This document shows, piece by piece, positions 12,601 through 22,653 of a stretch of DNA of 64,000 nt. This DNA is from Montifringilla adamsi (taxonomy: Eukaryota > Chordata > Aves > Passeriformes > Passeridae), in the NCBI GenBank assembly GCA_017590115.1, contig JAGGNK010006892.1:13245736-13309735 (forward strand). The letters run 5' to 3'. The notes beneath the pieces were generated by a model. It made no database searches. It had not been told where the DNA came from and worked only from the letters and a program-made list of their open reading frames with translations. Within the stretch, counting starts at the first letter, position 1, and the number at the start of each line of letters is the position of its first letter. The translations under genes were made by a program, and so were the position numbers.

Positions 12601-15600
12601 TTGCTATGAAAATCAACCCAAAACATTCCTGTACTTCTACTCTCCTAAAGTACAGCAGGGCTTATTGTGCCTTCTGGTTTCTTCTCTGAAGAATTACTGT
12701 GTTCTGACAGCCTACAGGTATCTTAGCAAAGTAAATAAACCGAGCAAAACAAAACTCGACGTAGCCATGTCAACTTTATGAATTTAGTACACACAAGAGC
12801 TAGTTCAAATACATTTATTTATTTAAACCAATACATTTATCTTCTAAAGGTAATTTCTGTAAAAACCAGGAGGAAGAACATGTTAAAGACTAGTTCTCTT
12901 GAGTTTGACTTTGTTTCTTAAGTGTAAATACCTTCTGTAGGCATATACTCACTGGGAAGTTACCATCAATTAATTCTTCTAGGGGCTCACTTTCTTTTTC
13001 TACTACTGCTTCTTCAGAGTCTTGAGAACTTCTAGCTGCTGAAAGAGGTCCAGATGTTGCAACACCTTTCCTCTTCTGAGAGTCACTGAAACATTCCAGG
13101 AAATTTATGACACAGTTTATGAGAAAATTGCAAACAGTAGACCTAATGGTGAGTAAATCAAGTGCTTCTCTTTCTTTTTAGCAACCAAAAGACCTTAATC
13201 ACCAGAAAATTAACTACATATTGAAGATGTAGTAAAAGCTGGTACCTGTTTTGTTATCTCTTATGCATCTATTGTGTCTGCTTTACAGAAGTTATAAATT
13301 TAGAGATTGTAGGTAAACAGCTCAATGGCAAACTGAATTCCATGCTCACTATTCAGCATTTACTGCCCCTCCACTACATGTTACTCTAACTGGTGGTACC
13401 AGTTAATGGATCCTAATTAACTGCAACTCACAATCAGATTTGGGCATTACCACTGAAAACAAAGACTTCTCAAGGAGCACTTATTCTCAAATAAGAAAAC
13501 AGGAAAAATAGTGTTTTATAGGAGACAGTGTAGGCTTTTCTGAAAACATCAATCAGCAGGGGCACTAAAATTACATTTAAAAAAATCAAGACAGATTAGG
13601 AAAGATTTGGGGAAAAATGGACATTTGAATCAGAGAATAAAATATGCAAAACTAGTGTAAGAGAAGTTTTTCACACAACTTCTAGTGCAAATATTAATAT
13701 TTTTCTGACAAAATTTATTCAAATCAGTAGTTTTACAAAGTTACATGCACATTTTTATCAATTAAGAATTTTCATAATTGAAAAGCACATTTTGGAAGGA
13801 ATACCAAGTCTCAGCTCTAAGATTATTTGCCTAAGTCTAACAGTTGAGTAAAGACCAAGTGTACACACAGAAACATGAGTCCTATCAGTCTACTGTTAAG
13901 CTCTTTGACTTCCCTTTCCTTTGTGAAACATAAAACACTGGCCCTCCTCAGCAGTTCTTGCATTTGAAACACTCCACCATTGAAGTAAATTTACACTAAA
14001 GGTTAGAATACTGTCTAATTTCTAAACAATTTAACAAAAAAACCAAAAAAAAACAAAAACAAAACAAACAAAACAAAACAAAAAAACACCAAAAAAACCC
14101 CCACAAAAACCAACCAACCAACCAAACAAAAAAACACCACAAATCAAACCCACATTCCTGTTCACCTTTTTCGCCTTCCTGGAGAAAGCAAGTTTGAATG
14201 AAGTTTTCGTTCTTGTGATGTTGGAACTTGAATGTGTATGAGACCTCCTGCTTTATAGAGGGAAGCAAACAAACAAACAAAAAAAAATAGAAGTCATGAT
14301 TCCAATACCTTTTCAAGTGACATTGTTAAAGCACTACGAGATCTACACATTGCTTACCATGTTCCAATCAATTCCTGGAAAGTCATACAAAAGAATGTGG
14401 TAATATCATGGAAATGAGGACAGTCCTTTTAAACATATCCTGAAATAGACATCCCCTTAATGTGGATCATCCCTATCCGATGAAACAAGTTGAGTGAGGG
14501 TGAGAACCCAGAACAGAATAACCACAAACTAATCCACTTCTGATCTCTGAACTCACATTGGCAAGCAAGTATGCAAGAGCCATCTCTCTTCTGGGCACTT
14601 ATTTTCTTTTAATCACCTGAACCAATCTGGAGAGCTGGGGAACAAAGCATGAATTTTCTGGAACTTTCTGGTGGAAGATGATTAGCCCTGATTTTAAAAA
14701 ACTTCCATTGATAGCCACAGATTTTTCACAGAAAAATAACGTTTAAAAATTTTTGCAACTTACTGTTGATCTTATTTTCTTGAGCTTGTGACTGGTTCAC
14801 AAACAGTGTACTCAGTCTTGTCTGTGGGATGCTTTGATTTATTGTTTTGTGAATTACTTGAGGAGGTACAACAGAAGAAGAGGAATTCTGTTGCCCTGAC
14901 TGATGGGCTACTGACAACAGTCCTGAGTTTGCAGAGGCTGACTGCTGAAGCATTCTCTGCCTCTTCATTTCTACAATTCCACTTCTTGTACGTACTGGAA
15001 ATAAAGACAAGATGAAAACACATGATAAGGGAGTTTTTAAAAAATTGCTGATATTCACACAAAATCTGTTTGAAATATTTAAACAATGGAACACCACCCA
15101 ATCTAGTGAATCTCAAATTTGGGAACAATCACTATCTGTATCTCACGCTCTGTTTTCTTATACCGTAAAAATATTACAAAGAAAAACTTATTTTTAAGTA
15201 AACCAAGTCTTGGTAGCTCATTTTCAGCTTTTGTAATGAAAGAAACACCTTTAGATACAACAAGTATGTTTTTGTATTTTGATTGGATATATATTTGTAT
15301 ATATAACAAATGCTACAAGACTGTAATATGTTTTTATGTTCCCGTTACAGAAATCCACCTGCATTATAATTACACCGGCTACGTTTTAGTTCATCTATGA
15401 ACCACAAATTAAGTCAGCAGATTCAGGAGTGAAGCAGCAGTTTTTAAACCTTTTAACCATGTAAACTTCCAAAAAAGTTTTTTCAGCAGAGAAAATGCTA
15501 TGATAGAAAATTTATGCCCCTTGCAAAAAGCTCAGCTTTGTTTATTTTCCTTTCCTGATCATTACAGTAATCCACTGACCACACTGAAGACAACAGACAT

Positions 15601-18600
15601 GCATTACTGATGGCTGCATAAGGCCCCTATTTTTTGCCAAAACTGGTAATTTTAATATAAAACCTACTGATCCCATGGAATTGACTCAGTTACTTACTCC
15701 TCTGGTTAGAAGAAAATCTGAAATCTGAATTCTGCATGCTCCTGAAAAATAAAGCAAGTGACAGAAATGAATGGAGCATAATGTAAGCACTCAGCTACAC
15801 TGCTCTTTTCGTTCTTTCCAACAATTGTCACAGATCCTTCAAGTGAAGCTTACTGTTTCATTTTTGACCAAGTAACCACAAAGGTATCAGATTCTAAATG
15901 AGTCACAGTGTATTGCTTTATTACAGGAAGCCTACGTGCTCACACTAATGCCCTCCTTATTTACTAGCCCCTCCTTAAAATCTTTAAATGTCTGCTCAAC
16001 TATCAACTCTAACAGATCCATCTTTTTCACTGTCTTGCAAAGGAAACAGAGAGCTAAACCATTCTCATACAATGATAAGGGAAGTTGGTCAACATAGGGA
16101 CTCATTCTTAGAATGAAATATTACTTTCTTGATTTCAAAACTACATTACCTGATCTGAGAAAGTGTATAGTCTAATTTTTTCCACAGAGATGACATCATT
16201 GCTGGAACTTCATTTGTTGTTTCTAAAATGAACCATAAAAAGAAATTGATGCCCAAAACAGATATATGCTGAGAGAAAAGTAAAATCACAAGCAAAATAA
16301 TTATTATGGAGTGTTTCAGACTTCATCTAACTTTAGGTGCCTAGTTGCCTTTTAACAGTCTATTAATTAGAGAGCACTAACTCCTAATTTAAAGAATTTT
16401 AATTTATATGGATACAGTCCTGGTTTAGAAGCCTTGATGAAACTGAACTAACAACTGTAATTCTTAAATTTGCACATGGTGTTAACTCCTCAGCAAACAC
16501 ATGCTAACCTAACCCATGCTAACCCGCCCCCCAGCTCACTTCTGGAAATGGTATTCATACTCCCAAGTGACTTTTGTGCCTTTGAAAATCATAAACCTGG
16601 CAGACAGGCCTTTAATAGTAATAGTTTATTTCATGATATTACCCAAACACATAAAAACATTTGGTCTTTTTGAAGCACAGAACATTAAAAGTGTGATGGA
16701 AAAGATAAGTAAACAGTTCAATTTACTAAGTTTTTCAAGATGCCAAGTACAAAGCATTTTGAAGGAAGTACGTCTGTGTCTTAGTTACCATTTCTGTCAA
16801 ACCTAGTGTGAAAGGAAAAAAATGTTCAGAAATGTTCCATGTATGATTTTTAATACCAAGCACCATTAAAATATGATCATACAATAGATATCAAAAACCT
16901 ACTGTAAGATTTGGCAACATTCGGAAGAGTGATAACTAATTTCAAAAATAGCAAATGCTCTAGCTATGTCTACAGTATTAATACAAAATATTAAGTAGTT
17001 CTGAAACTGTTTTAGTTAGTCTTAAAAACAAGACAAGAAATATTTCATACCACACAACTCCTGATTAATTAATGGAATCATGGAATACCTTAGGTTGGAA
17101 GGGATCCATAAGGATCATTGAGGCCAACTCCCTGCCCCTCACTGGGCTACCTAACTCCAAGCCATGTGACTAAAAGCATTGTCCAGATTCTCCTTGAACT
17201 CTGACAGGGCTCAGTGCCATGACCCTGAGTAGCCTGTTCCAGTGACTGACCACCCTCTCAGTGAAGAACACTTTCCTAAGATCCAATTTGAACTTCCCCT
17301 GATACAGCATTTCATTTTTCTCACATTCTGTTGCATCCTCCCCACCACTGACAGTATAAACAATAAACAGGATAATTTCACAAGCAGAAATCCATAAATT
17401 TTGCACATTTTATTACATCTCCATGCTTTTGAGATATAAAAATGCTCACATTTGAAGTGAAAATATATGCTGGCATATGCAAACTAACATAATCAATTAC
17501 TTTTGCTCACTAGATGTCATGGCTGCTGGCTGTGTAGCATGGTAACCTTCAAACTGTTACCTAAATGGGGGATTACTCTAAGACCATCCACCTCTTCCTC
17601 AAGGAGTTCACCACAGATAAATAAAAATAAAACAGCACCTCATTCTGAAGGCTTACCTTTTGTTTTCATGGCTACATATTCGTTAAGAATAGTTGTCAAG
17701 TTTTTTCCACACAGCGACTGGAAAAAAAAACAACTGATCTTAGAATCTTCACTAATAACTTCTGCTTCATCTGCTGTATCACATCATAGTTAAGGAGCTC
17801 TTTAGCAGTCTACACCATGCCGACCCTCAGTACAAGGGACTGTATTTGGTAGAGAGCAATCAACAGAGCAAAATCCTCTCATGTACCCAAAATGTGAAGT
17901 GCTCTATCTCAAGGCACAACACTGGTAGTTAGAGCTCTCTGACCTTCACTCACCTTTTTTATTATGGAATAAAACCACGAAAATGATGATGAACAGCATG
18001 ATATTCATTAGCCTGTTACTGATGAGCAGTAACAGACTAATGAGTATGCATCATGTTGGAAAACAACATGCACTAAGATGCAAATGTGAAGGAACCTCTG
18101 TCTGAAGCAAAATTTTTAACAGTCACACAGAATTAACCTTCTTATCATGTTTACTTGTCCTGTTATTTTAGGTGACACAAAGATAATTAAAATTTCAAAG
18201 TTACCACTATCCTGTACCTTCGTCTCTCGTTTACTAGTGGGAACTCTACAAGACATGACAAATATGGCCCTTTATTACAAGTATTTGAGCTGAAGTAAGA
18301 ATTTTGTCTTAGACACTATGATATCACTTTTATGTGAATAATAGGAAAAACATTTCTACTGAGAAAAGGATGATTTTTATAAAAAAGATTTATTAATCTG
18401 GGTAACCTATCTACATTTAGGTTTTCTAATTTTTGCTGGCCATAGCTTGGTTCTCAACTCCCTACCACCGAAGTACAGATGACTGAACACTTGTAAATAA
18501 AATAAATTCAATAGTTTGTTTTGGAAAGGTGGATCAAGAAGGTGGACCTCAAAAAAAACTTCCACTAGTTTTGAAAACTGCCACTAGTTTTGAATACTGT

Positions 18601-21600
18601 GGGCAAAATCCCAGACAACGAAATTAACTGATATACTGGAAGAATGAAACAGAAAACATGAAGAGGACACACACGTAAACACTAACAGTTTGATACACAG
18701 CAATACCTAAACCCTGTAATTTGCACAGTATAGTGAAAATTCCATTCTGTATATTTGTTAAAAATGTAAACTATCTAATTATGCTCTAGATCTTTACACA
18801 TGCACCTACAGATGTGTCTGCACACTTTTATGTAACCCAAAATTCCCCCTTTCACCCAGAACAATGCAGATGATACTGAACAAAGAGGAGGCTGAGCACA
18901 GTTTCTGTAAATAATTTGGTAGACTTGGATAAATCTGAGGTGCCTTACCTAAATGTTAACCAATGTACCTGAAATGGAATATTATTGGCTTCCATGTCTA
19001 GAATAGGAAAGTGATCTTCAGTAAATTAAAAAAACAGCCCTAAAATTAATAAAACCCGTGTGACAACACCCTTCCATAAATCAACCTCAGAGCTGTAATG
19101 CAGACTAAGCATAATATGCTGAAACCAATTTGCAAATTCAATTTGCATACTTCACACTTAAATTGTTTAAGTGTTTCACACTTAAAAATGTTTCTTAGTA
19201 AGCTTAAACACTAGAAACCAAATAACTGCTAATATCACAGGATGAAAAAACACCCAACAAATCAAATAGCAAACATTTTAAGCAACATTTGAGAATTAAT
19301 CGTTAAACTGAGAAATCCCCAATATTGTTTTCCATGGATGCAAGACAATGTAGCTTCCTGCTTTCAAATACAAACTCACCAGCAAGCAGGCTGGAATAAA
19401 ACCATCTTCTGTACAGTGCTCCGCATATTCTTTCAAATCTGAGCTTTCCAGAATGAATTGATGGCAGGTAGCTTGAAGATTTTCCTGTTGCAAATAGCCT
19501 GCAACGAATCAGATGGAAAATTTTGCTATTTCATTAATTACTTCTGCTCAATAGGTATCAAAAATATAGATTGGAATTCCACTGTATTTACAAAGTATTC
19601 AAGACTGGAAGCGAGGCAATATGAACAAATTTTGGTTTCTCTTTAGTACACACAAGACAATAAAAAGTTCTCAGTTCAGAAGGCTGACAAACAAACTCTC
19701 ATATGGGCTGAACCACCCTATTTGATACTTCAATGGAAATCTACAATATTTTGTTAATAAAATGCATTGCTATGTAATTCTCCACACATTGTACTGTTTT
19801 AAAATAGGTAAAACCTGTACAGCTGCTGCAACAGTGGATAAGATTTATTAAAAATATTGGCATTGTACAAAAATTAATAACAGAAAAGTAATCTGTACAG
19901 TAACTTTCATTTAGGATAGATGTACTAGATGCATATTGTGCTCTCTACACTCTAAGACTCAGTAGTTACCATCACAGAAAATGTACTGATAAAGTTTTCT
20001 TTTCCAAAATTGCATTCCTCATCAAATACATTCTTCTTTAATCAAACTTTTTACCCTGCTTTAATCTTCAAACACCTTAAACACTAAAAGATAGAAATGG
20101 ATGAAGGATTCTAGAACAAAGAACCACAAAGAGAACATTTCTTCTTTCTTGCTCATAGCAGAGCTCAGCATGGAATAAGGATAAGACAAAACATGTGCCT
20201 AGTTATGCAGGATATATATACATTATCTGTTTCAATGGACTCCCAAAATGGTCCACCTCAGTTCATGAATGCCTGCAGAAAAATGTGCCCTTTAAGTTTA
20301 AATGAAAACAAATTTATCTTTCAGCAGATCTGAGTATAGATGAAGAAAGCAAATCGTATTTCCAACACGCAAGCCTTGTTCAAGTCTTCAACAAGTAGAC
20401 AAACTTGAAAGTTAAACACAGCCTGGGAATAACCACTGTGAATTTAATCACAATGTATGAACAGGCCTATCTGACAGAAAACATTAGTGCCTGTGGAAAG
20501 GAAAGGAATATCCTATTTAATTTTTCAATTACATTTTTTCTAGAAAATCCTCAAGCCACAAGTGGCTGATGTGTATTTCTGGTAAACATGATCATATCTC
20601 ACTGTTGTCCAGGCTGGAAGATGGGGTTATTAGGCTCGGTGGAGCTCTGATCTGTGCTGGTATGACTGCTTTTACAGCCAAACTTACCTGAACACTTACA
20701 CAAAAAGTTGCAATTTTTCTTTCTTGAACCTACTACTATATTATCACAAGGGATGACTGAATGCTTGCGTACGGGCACATTTTACATACATCAGTTTCCT
20801 GGTAATAAAGCATTCCAAAGGCTAAAAATGCCTGTGCAGCTGGCCCAAAGTGCTTGTGCACACACTGTATAATGACATACAACTATGTGGTTCCTAAGGT
20901 TGCCAAAATCAAATTAAAGGCACAAATGGTGACATATGTTTTGAACGTGCGGAAATTATTCAGTATTTTGTCCTACCTTAAGAAATGTCTTGCTCATAGT
21001 ACACATTTACTCTTCAAATTAGGAAAAGATGAATGTTCTTATGCATTTTCCTGTTCGTGAGCTCAGATTATCATTTCTGTTTTGTTTCTTTAACAAATAT
21101 CCACCAACCTTCATACCACCAGAAAGATTTTGGGGGGGGGGGGTTGGGGGAGAAAGATGGAAGAGCTGCTCTGGGAAGTCTGTTTACCCACTGAAATTCA
21201 GAGATGCCTCACAGAAGAGGAATCCCCATTAGAGAACAGAAATTGTTACAAGGAATATCCTGTTCTACAACCTTAGGTTGCTTAGAGGTTTTCCAGGCAT
21301 GATGCATGCTCCACACCACAACAGACACAAGATAGGGCGGATCATTCTCAGCACACAGGATGTTGCCAAGGTTGTGTACTCCGTCTGCAAGTCTCACGTA
21401 AGAACACAGATAAGCATTCTACCTGGAAACTTGTAACTTCCCCAGCCTTGTTTCGAAGAGTACAATGAGAGATCCCACTTGTATGAATTCAAATCTTCTT
21501 TTATAGTCCATGGAGCTTCTAAAAATCCTGTTACTTCAGAGTAATAAAAAAACTGCATCTCTTACTAGCCTTTTTTTCTCAAGACAATAGCAAGTAGCAT

Positions 21601-22472
21601 GTCAGGTAGTATTTAAAAGTAAATTGTGCTGGGGGAACACTGAAGAAGAGATTCAATGGCTTTGAATTTTAAAAAACTGTGAACAACTGAAAACTGAATC
21701 TCACAGGGCAAGCTGCCAGGAAATCTTGGCAACCTGTGCCAATAGGCACTTACTATGTGTGGGACTGAAATATGTGGGTCATATTTTTTGCTTACCATCG
21801 ATTTGCTCTCACCTTTGGCAGCATCTAAATAATCCAAAGCATTAAGTAATTTTAAAAATTCACTGTCTGCCGCCAGCGTACTGAACACACTTATGCTGTG
21901 CTTTCCACAGATTCTGATCACGCCTGAACTTTTAGTGCACCCTCAAAAGTGAGCAAAACACGGCCGGAAAGAAAAACCATCTGACCCTTAACGCAGCCTT
22001 CCCTGGGATTTCAGGTCACCCTTGGACTCCTCCTGTGATCAGGAACTGTTTAAGGACCGCTCAGCAGCTCTGAGCAGCTCAGCAGCGTAGAGACCACCAC
22101 GTTTCCTTGGACTCCTGAAGAAGCCGAGCCCAAGGCACGGCCGGGGAGCGGCCTGGTCCCTCAGCACCCGAATCCCTCAGGAGCGAGCTGCGTTCGCTCC
22201 CCGGCAGAGGCCGGGCCGGAGAGCGGCGGGGGCCAGCCCAGGGACTGCCCGGTATAAACCCCGGCAGTGACAATCCCAGCCTGGGGGACCAAGAGGCGCT
22301 GCCGAGGGTCAAGGGCGAAGCCGGCTGCGTCCCGCCGCGCCTCGGGCGGCTGACAATGCCCGGCAGAGCCCTCCCGGCGCGGCCGGTGGTCCGCGCCTCA
22401 CCCGTGCATCCCTCCGTCCCTCCCGGCTCACTCACCCAGCACCAGCCGGGCCACGTCGGACGGCAGCAGCAT
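584..22472 (-). CDS. NPAT: NPAT, complete coding sequence in 18 exons
   Basis: NPAT is the nuclear cyclin E/CDK2 substrate that sits in histone locus bodies and activates replication-dependent histone genes at G1/S. Joining 18 exons on the minus strand gives an uninterrupted reading frame of 1,468 codons and a TGA stop; human NPAT has 1,427 residues. The N-terminus is a LisH motif (about residues 3-35). A Ser/Gln-rich middle follows, then an acidic conserved stretch around residue 330, a large Ser/Thr-rich exon (397-961), the conserved SPVQPVLQGMVGM block (about 969-981), many S/T-P sites, and a basic C-terminus ending DKFLLSLHYDE. All junctions keep phase; introns are GT-AG except the last, which is GC-AG. 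Introns over 1 kb are i1, i2, i3, i7, i10, i13, i15 and i16. The gene shares a divergent promoter with ATM. Identity is certain from continuous similarity; exon 7 has a 3-nt acceptor ambiguity. Confidence 0.98.
662..1400 (-). other. NPAT: NPAT intron 17, GC-AG type
   Basis: The exon 17 end reads AAG followed by GCAAGT, so the donor is GC instead of GT. Only this junction keeps phase 0 and joins the conserved KKKKIK to KKKLP. The rest of the intron shows no repeat or ORF that I recognise. Confidence 0.88.
1401..2562 (-). CDS. NPAT: NPAT exon 17, large C-terminal exon
   Basis: Encodes residues 1056-1443. It contains HRRVLCFD, TANKENEL, EMLQDIQ, VPRTP, RRFSEDS, ATPDLPACSPASETGSENS, TPLKDNTQQFR and the basic VKKRKLEDL and SKKKKIK segments. 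Several S/T-P sites fit the CDK2 substrate role, including equivalents of mapped human C-terminal sites, although exact site assignment needs an alignment. The portion at about 1560-1860 is much more GC- and CpG-rich than the rest of the gene. The reading frame is fully open and the exon ends in phase 0. Confidence 0.97.
2790..3260 (+). mobile_element. CR1-family LINE, diverged 3' fragment
   Basis: The sequence begins with the typical CR1 stretch GGGCTCTTCAGCCTGGGAAG. It continues through a CCAGTAAAAAAACTAAGGGC-like segment and a TTGTGGATGCTGGTAGCTTA-like segment known from CR1 3' regions. It is diverged and has no intact ORF. The right boundary is approximate. Confidence 0.7.
3864..3920. repeat. 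19-bp perfect inverted repeat with a third partial copy
   Basis: Arms 3864-3882 and 3902-3920 are perfect reverse complements (right arm CTAGCACATACTTTAAAAA) around a 19-nt loop. A near-copy of the right arm, AAGCACATACTTTTAAAA, follows at about 3923-3940 as a direct repeat. It lies in NPAT intron 16 and has no known function. Confidence 0.85.
4664..4721 (-). CDS. NPAT: NPAT exon 16
   Basis: Encodes residues 1037-1055 (KLVPNVAEPLNHANPRTQ) plus split codons at both ends. It is a small, poorly conserved linker exon. It is supported by a CCAG acceptor, a GTCAGT donor and exact phase with exons 15 and 17. Confidence 0.9.
4722..5767 (-). other. NPAT: NPAT intron 15
   Basis: AT-rich intron of about 1.05 kb. 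No repeat, conserved block or ORF was recognised. Confidence 0.8.
5768..5876 (-). CDS. NPAT: NPAT exon 15
   Basis: Encodes residues 1001-1036, starting VLHMPVANPVCNGSVPKLPI and continuing into PPKSQKIPGARN, as in the human protein. The donor GTGCCT is weaker than its neighbours but is the one that keeps phase with exon 16. The acceptor is preceded by a T-run. Confidence 0.93.
5971..6086 (-). CDS. NPAT: NPAT exon 14
   Basis: Encodes residues 962-1000 with the strongly conserved hydrophobic SPVQPVLQGMVGMIP followed by SVVGQNGN. It is separated from exon 15 by an intron of only 94 bp. Conservation of this block is a good marker of NPAT identity. Confidence 0.97.
6087..7331 (-). other. NPAT: NPAT intron 13
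   Basis: Intron of about 1.25 kb that contains a perfect 20-bp tandem duplication (6671-6710). Nothing else is recognisable. Confidence 0.8.
6671..6710. repeat. Perfect 20-bp tandem duplication
   Basis: The unit GAAAGAAATCTAAATGTGGT occurs twice with no spacer and no mismatch. This suggests a recent slippage or duplication event in an NPAT intron. Confidence 0.95.
7332..9026 (-). CDS. NPAT: NPAT exon 13, large Ser/Thr-rich central exon
   Basis: Encodes residues 397-961 in one 1,695-nt exon. The sequence is rich in Ser, Thr, Glu and Asn with few hydrophobic blocks, which indicates a disordered transactivation region. Recognisable conserved pieces include TPEHIRELEIAFDS, QPMDVDPSNIMSLKIIISDD and LPTIILSSPAKSPTK. 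The exon begins with a split Cys codon after exon 12 and ends in phase 1. The in-frame TTG near 8964 is not a start, because the frame continues upstream to the spliced exons. Confidence 0.97.
9787..9918 (-). CDS. NPAT: NPAT exon 12
   Basis: Encodes residues 353-396 (KSKVNKNLPAVISGRSG, then ETFGSSLGTEETN). The donor is AT|GTACGT. It is phase 1 at both ends and is followed by a 760-bp intron in which nothing was recognised. Confidence 0.94.
10336..10432 (-). CDS. NPAT: NPAT exon 11 (DLFD-motif region)
   Basis: Encodes residues 321-352, GEIHMSEEAIQDILEQTE followed by SDPAFQALFDWFDYG. This is the most conserved internal block. In human NPAT the tetrapeptide is DLFD, reported to be needed for recruitment of TRRAP/Tip60 to histone promoters. 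Here it reads DWFD, with Trp349 encoded at 10348-10346. Confidence 0.97.
10433..12186 (-). other. NPAT: NPAT intron 10
   Basis: Intron of about 1.75 kb. The part at about 11740-12070 is noticeably GC-richer than its surroundings and could be an old unclassified repeat. No gene was recognised; short ORFs here lack similarity to anything known to me. Confidence 0.75.
12187..12274 (-). CDS. NPAT: NPAT exon 10
   Basis: Encodes residues 291-320 (SDGSVAQVPKQTDSGPTEQE, then TSIDEILGLQ). It ends in phase 0 with the donor CAG|GTAGGT. It is separated from exon 9 by an 83-bp intron, the shortest in the gene. Confidence 0.96.
12358..12449 (-). CDS. NPAT: NPAT exon 9
   Basis: Encodes residues 261-290, QLVIENAREKILSNKSLQEK then LAENINKILG, matching the conserved vertebrate segment. 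The donor is GAG|GTAATA and the acceptor CCAG. Confidence 0.96.
12953..13085 (-). CDS. NPAT: NPAT exon 8
   Basis: Encodes residues 216-260, ending in the conserved KESEPLEELIDGNFP. The first half (SDSQKRKGVATSGPLSAAR) is more variable. It is phase 0 at its 3' end, with donor CCA|GTGAGT. Confidence 0.95.
14033..14150. repeat. A/C-rich simple-sequence tract
   Basis: Low-complexity tract of AAAAC, AAAC and CCAA units on the plus strand. In the NPAT sense direction it is a G/U-rich run starting about 15 nt after the exon 7 donor. No terminal repeats are seen. Confidence 0.9.
14166..14247 (-). CDS. NPAT: NPAT exon 7
   Basis: Encodes residues 189-215 (GLIHIQVPTSQERKLHSNLL, then SPGRRK). The acceptor is an AAGCAG tandem (NAGNAG). 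Using the upstream AG instead would begin the exon at 14250 and change Arg189 to Thr-Gly without shifting frame. The downstream site was chosen because CAG is the stronger consensus. Confidence 0.9.
14764..14994 (-). CDS. NPAT: NPAT exon 6
   Basis: Encodes residues 112-188. It begins with the conserved RTRSGIVEMKRQRML, then runs into a Ser/Gln-rich stretch (SANSGLLSVAHQSGQQNSSS). The donor is A|GTAAGT and the acceptor CCAG|TACG. Confidence 0.95.
15698..15741 (-). CDS. NPAT: NPAT exon 5
   Basis: A 44-nt exon for residues 97-111 (SMQNSDFRFSSNQR plus split codons). It is small, but both splice sites are strong (TTTTTCAG and GTAAGT) and the phase fits exons 4 and 6. Confidence 0.93.
16150..16222 (-). 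CDS. NPAT: NPAT exon 4
   Basis: Encodes residues 73-96 (TTNEVPAMMSSLWKKLDYTL, then SQI), close to the human segment. The donor is CAG|GTAATG. Confidence 0.96.
16223..17656 (-). other. NPAT: NPAT intron 3
   Basis: Intron of about 1.4 kb containing a CR1 copy (about 17085-17350). The rest is AT-rich with nothing recognisable. Confidence 0.8.
17085..17350 (-). mobile_element. CR1-family LINE, 3' fragment
   Basis: On the plus strand it reads GAATCATGGAATACCTTAGG followed by TTGGAAGGGATCC and later GTAGCCTGTTCCAGTGACTG. This is the reverse complement of a CR1 3' end, so the element is inserted on the minus strand, sense to NPAT. It is truncated and has no intact ORF. Confidence 0.9.
17657..17717 (-). 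CDS. NPAT: NPAT exon 3
   Basis: Encodes residues 53-72 (SLCGKNLTTILNEYVAMKTK), the helix-rich sequence following the LisH motif. Its phase joins exons 2 and 4 exactly. Confidence 0.96.
17718..19379 (-). other. NPAT: NPAT intron 2
   Basis: AT-rich intron of about 1.66 kb. A short direct repeat, CCACTAGTTTTGAA, occurs twice near 18562-18596. No mobile element or exon was recognised. Confidence 0.75.
19380..19498 (-). CDS. NPAT: NPAT exon 2 (LisH motif)
   Basis: Encodes residues 13-52: YLQQENLQATCHQFILES, SDLKEYAEHCTEDGF and IPACLL. With exon 1 it forms the LisH dimerisation motif needed for histone-gene activation by NPAT. The donor is CTG|GTGAGT. Confidence 0.97.
19499..22435 (-). other. NPAT: NPAT intron 1
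   Basis: The longest NPAT intron, about 2.9 kb. It holds a G-run (21132-21150) and merges at its 5' end into the CpG island. Short ORFs here show no recognised similarity. No mobile element was identified. Confidence 0.8.
21132..21150 (+). repeat. G12-TT-G5 tract
   Basis: Twelve consecutive G, two T, then five G on the plus strand. It is a simple homopurine run in NPAT intron 1 that could fold as a G-quadruplex. The run length may also be an assembly or sequencing error. Confidence 0.85.
22436..22472 (-). CDS. NPAT: NPAT exon 1 (coding part, start codon)
   Basis: Encodes residues 1-12, MLLPSDVARLVL, identical to my recollection of the human start. The ATG is at 22472-22470 in a GGCC-ATG context, and the donor is CTGG|GTGAGT. 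The 5' UTR lies immediately above 22472; the transcription start cannot be fixed from sequence alone. Confidence 0.97.
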
Positions 22473-22650
22473 GGCCCGAGGCGGAGCGGGGCACGGGCGG
22501 GCGCAGCTCCCCGAGCGCAGCCGGCCGCCCCGCCACCCAGGCGAAGGCGCGGAAACTCCGCCAGCCACCGCCGCGCCCGGCCCCTTCCGCCGGAACCCGC
22601 CGCGGCCGCTCATCCGCTTCCAGGTCCGCCCGCAGCAGCTGCTTCCACAC
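22473..22650 (+). other. ATM: Probable ATM exon 1 (non-coding) region
   Basis: The ATM start codon is in exon 2, which has a clear acceptor, so a 5' non-coding exon must end upstream. The best donor I see in the CpG island is ACAC|GTGAGC at 22651. Alternatives such as CCAG|GTCCGC at 22623 exist. The exact start and end are unresolved. Confidence 0.35.
22584..22595. promoter_or_regulatory. Paired ETS-type sites (CTTCCGCCGGAA)
   Basis: Two ETS/GABP-like CCGGAA-type cores face each other within 12 bp, about 110 bp upstream of the NPAT ATG. ETS sites are common in TATA-less bidirectional promoters. This is a motif match only. Confidence 0.45.
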
Positions 22651-22653
22651 GTG
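22648..22653. promoter_or_regulatory. E-box CACGTG
   Basis: A palindromic CACGTG sits in the CpG island between the two start regions. It is a possible USF or MYC/MAX site and overlaps a possible ATM exon 1 donor (GTGAGC at 22651). This is a motif match only. Confidence 0.45.
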
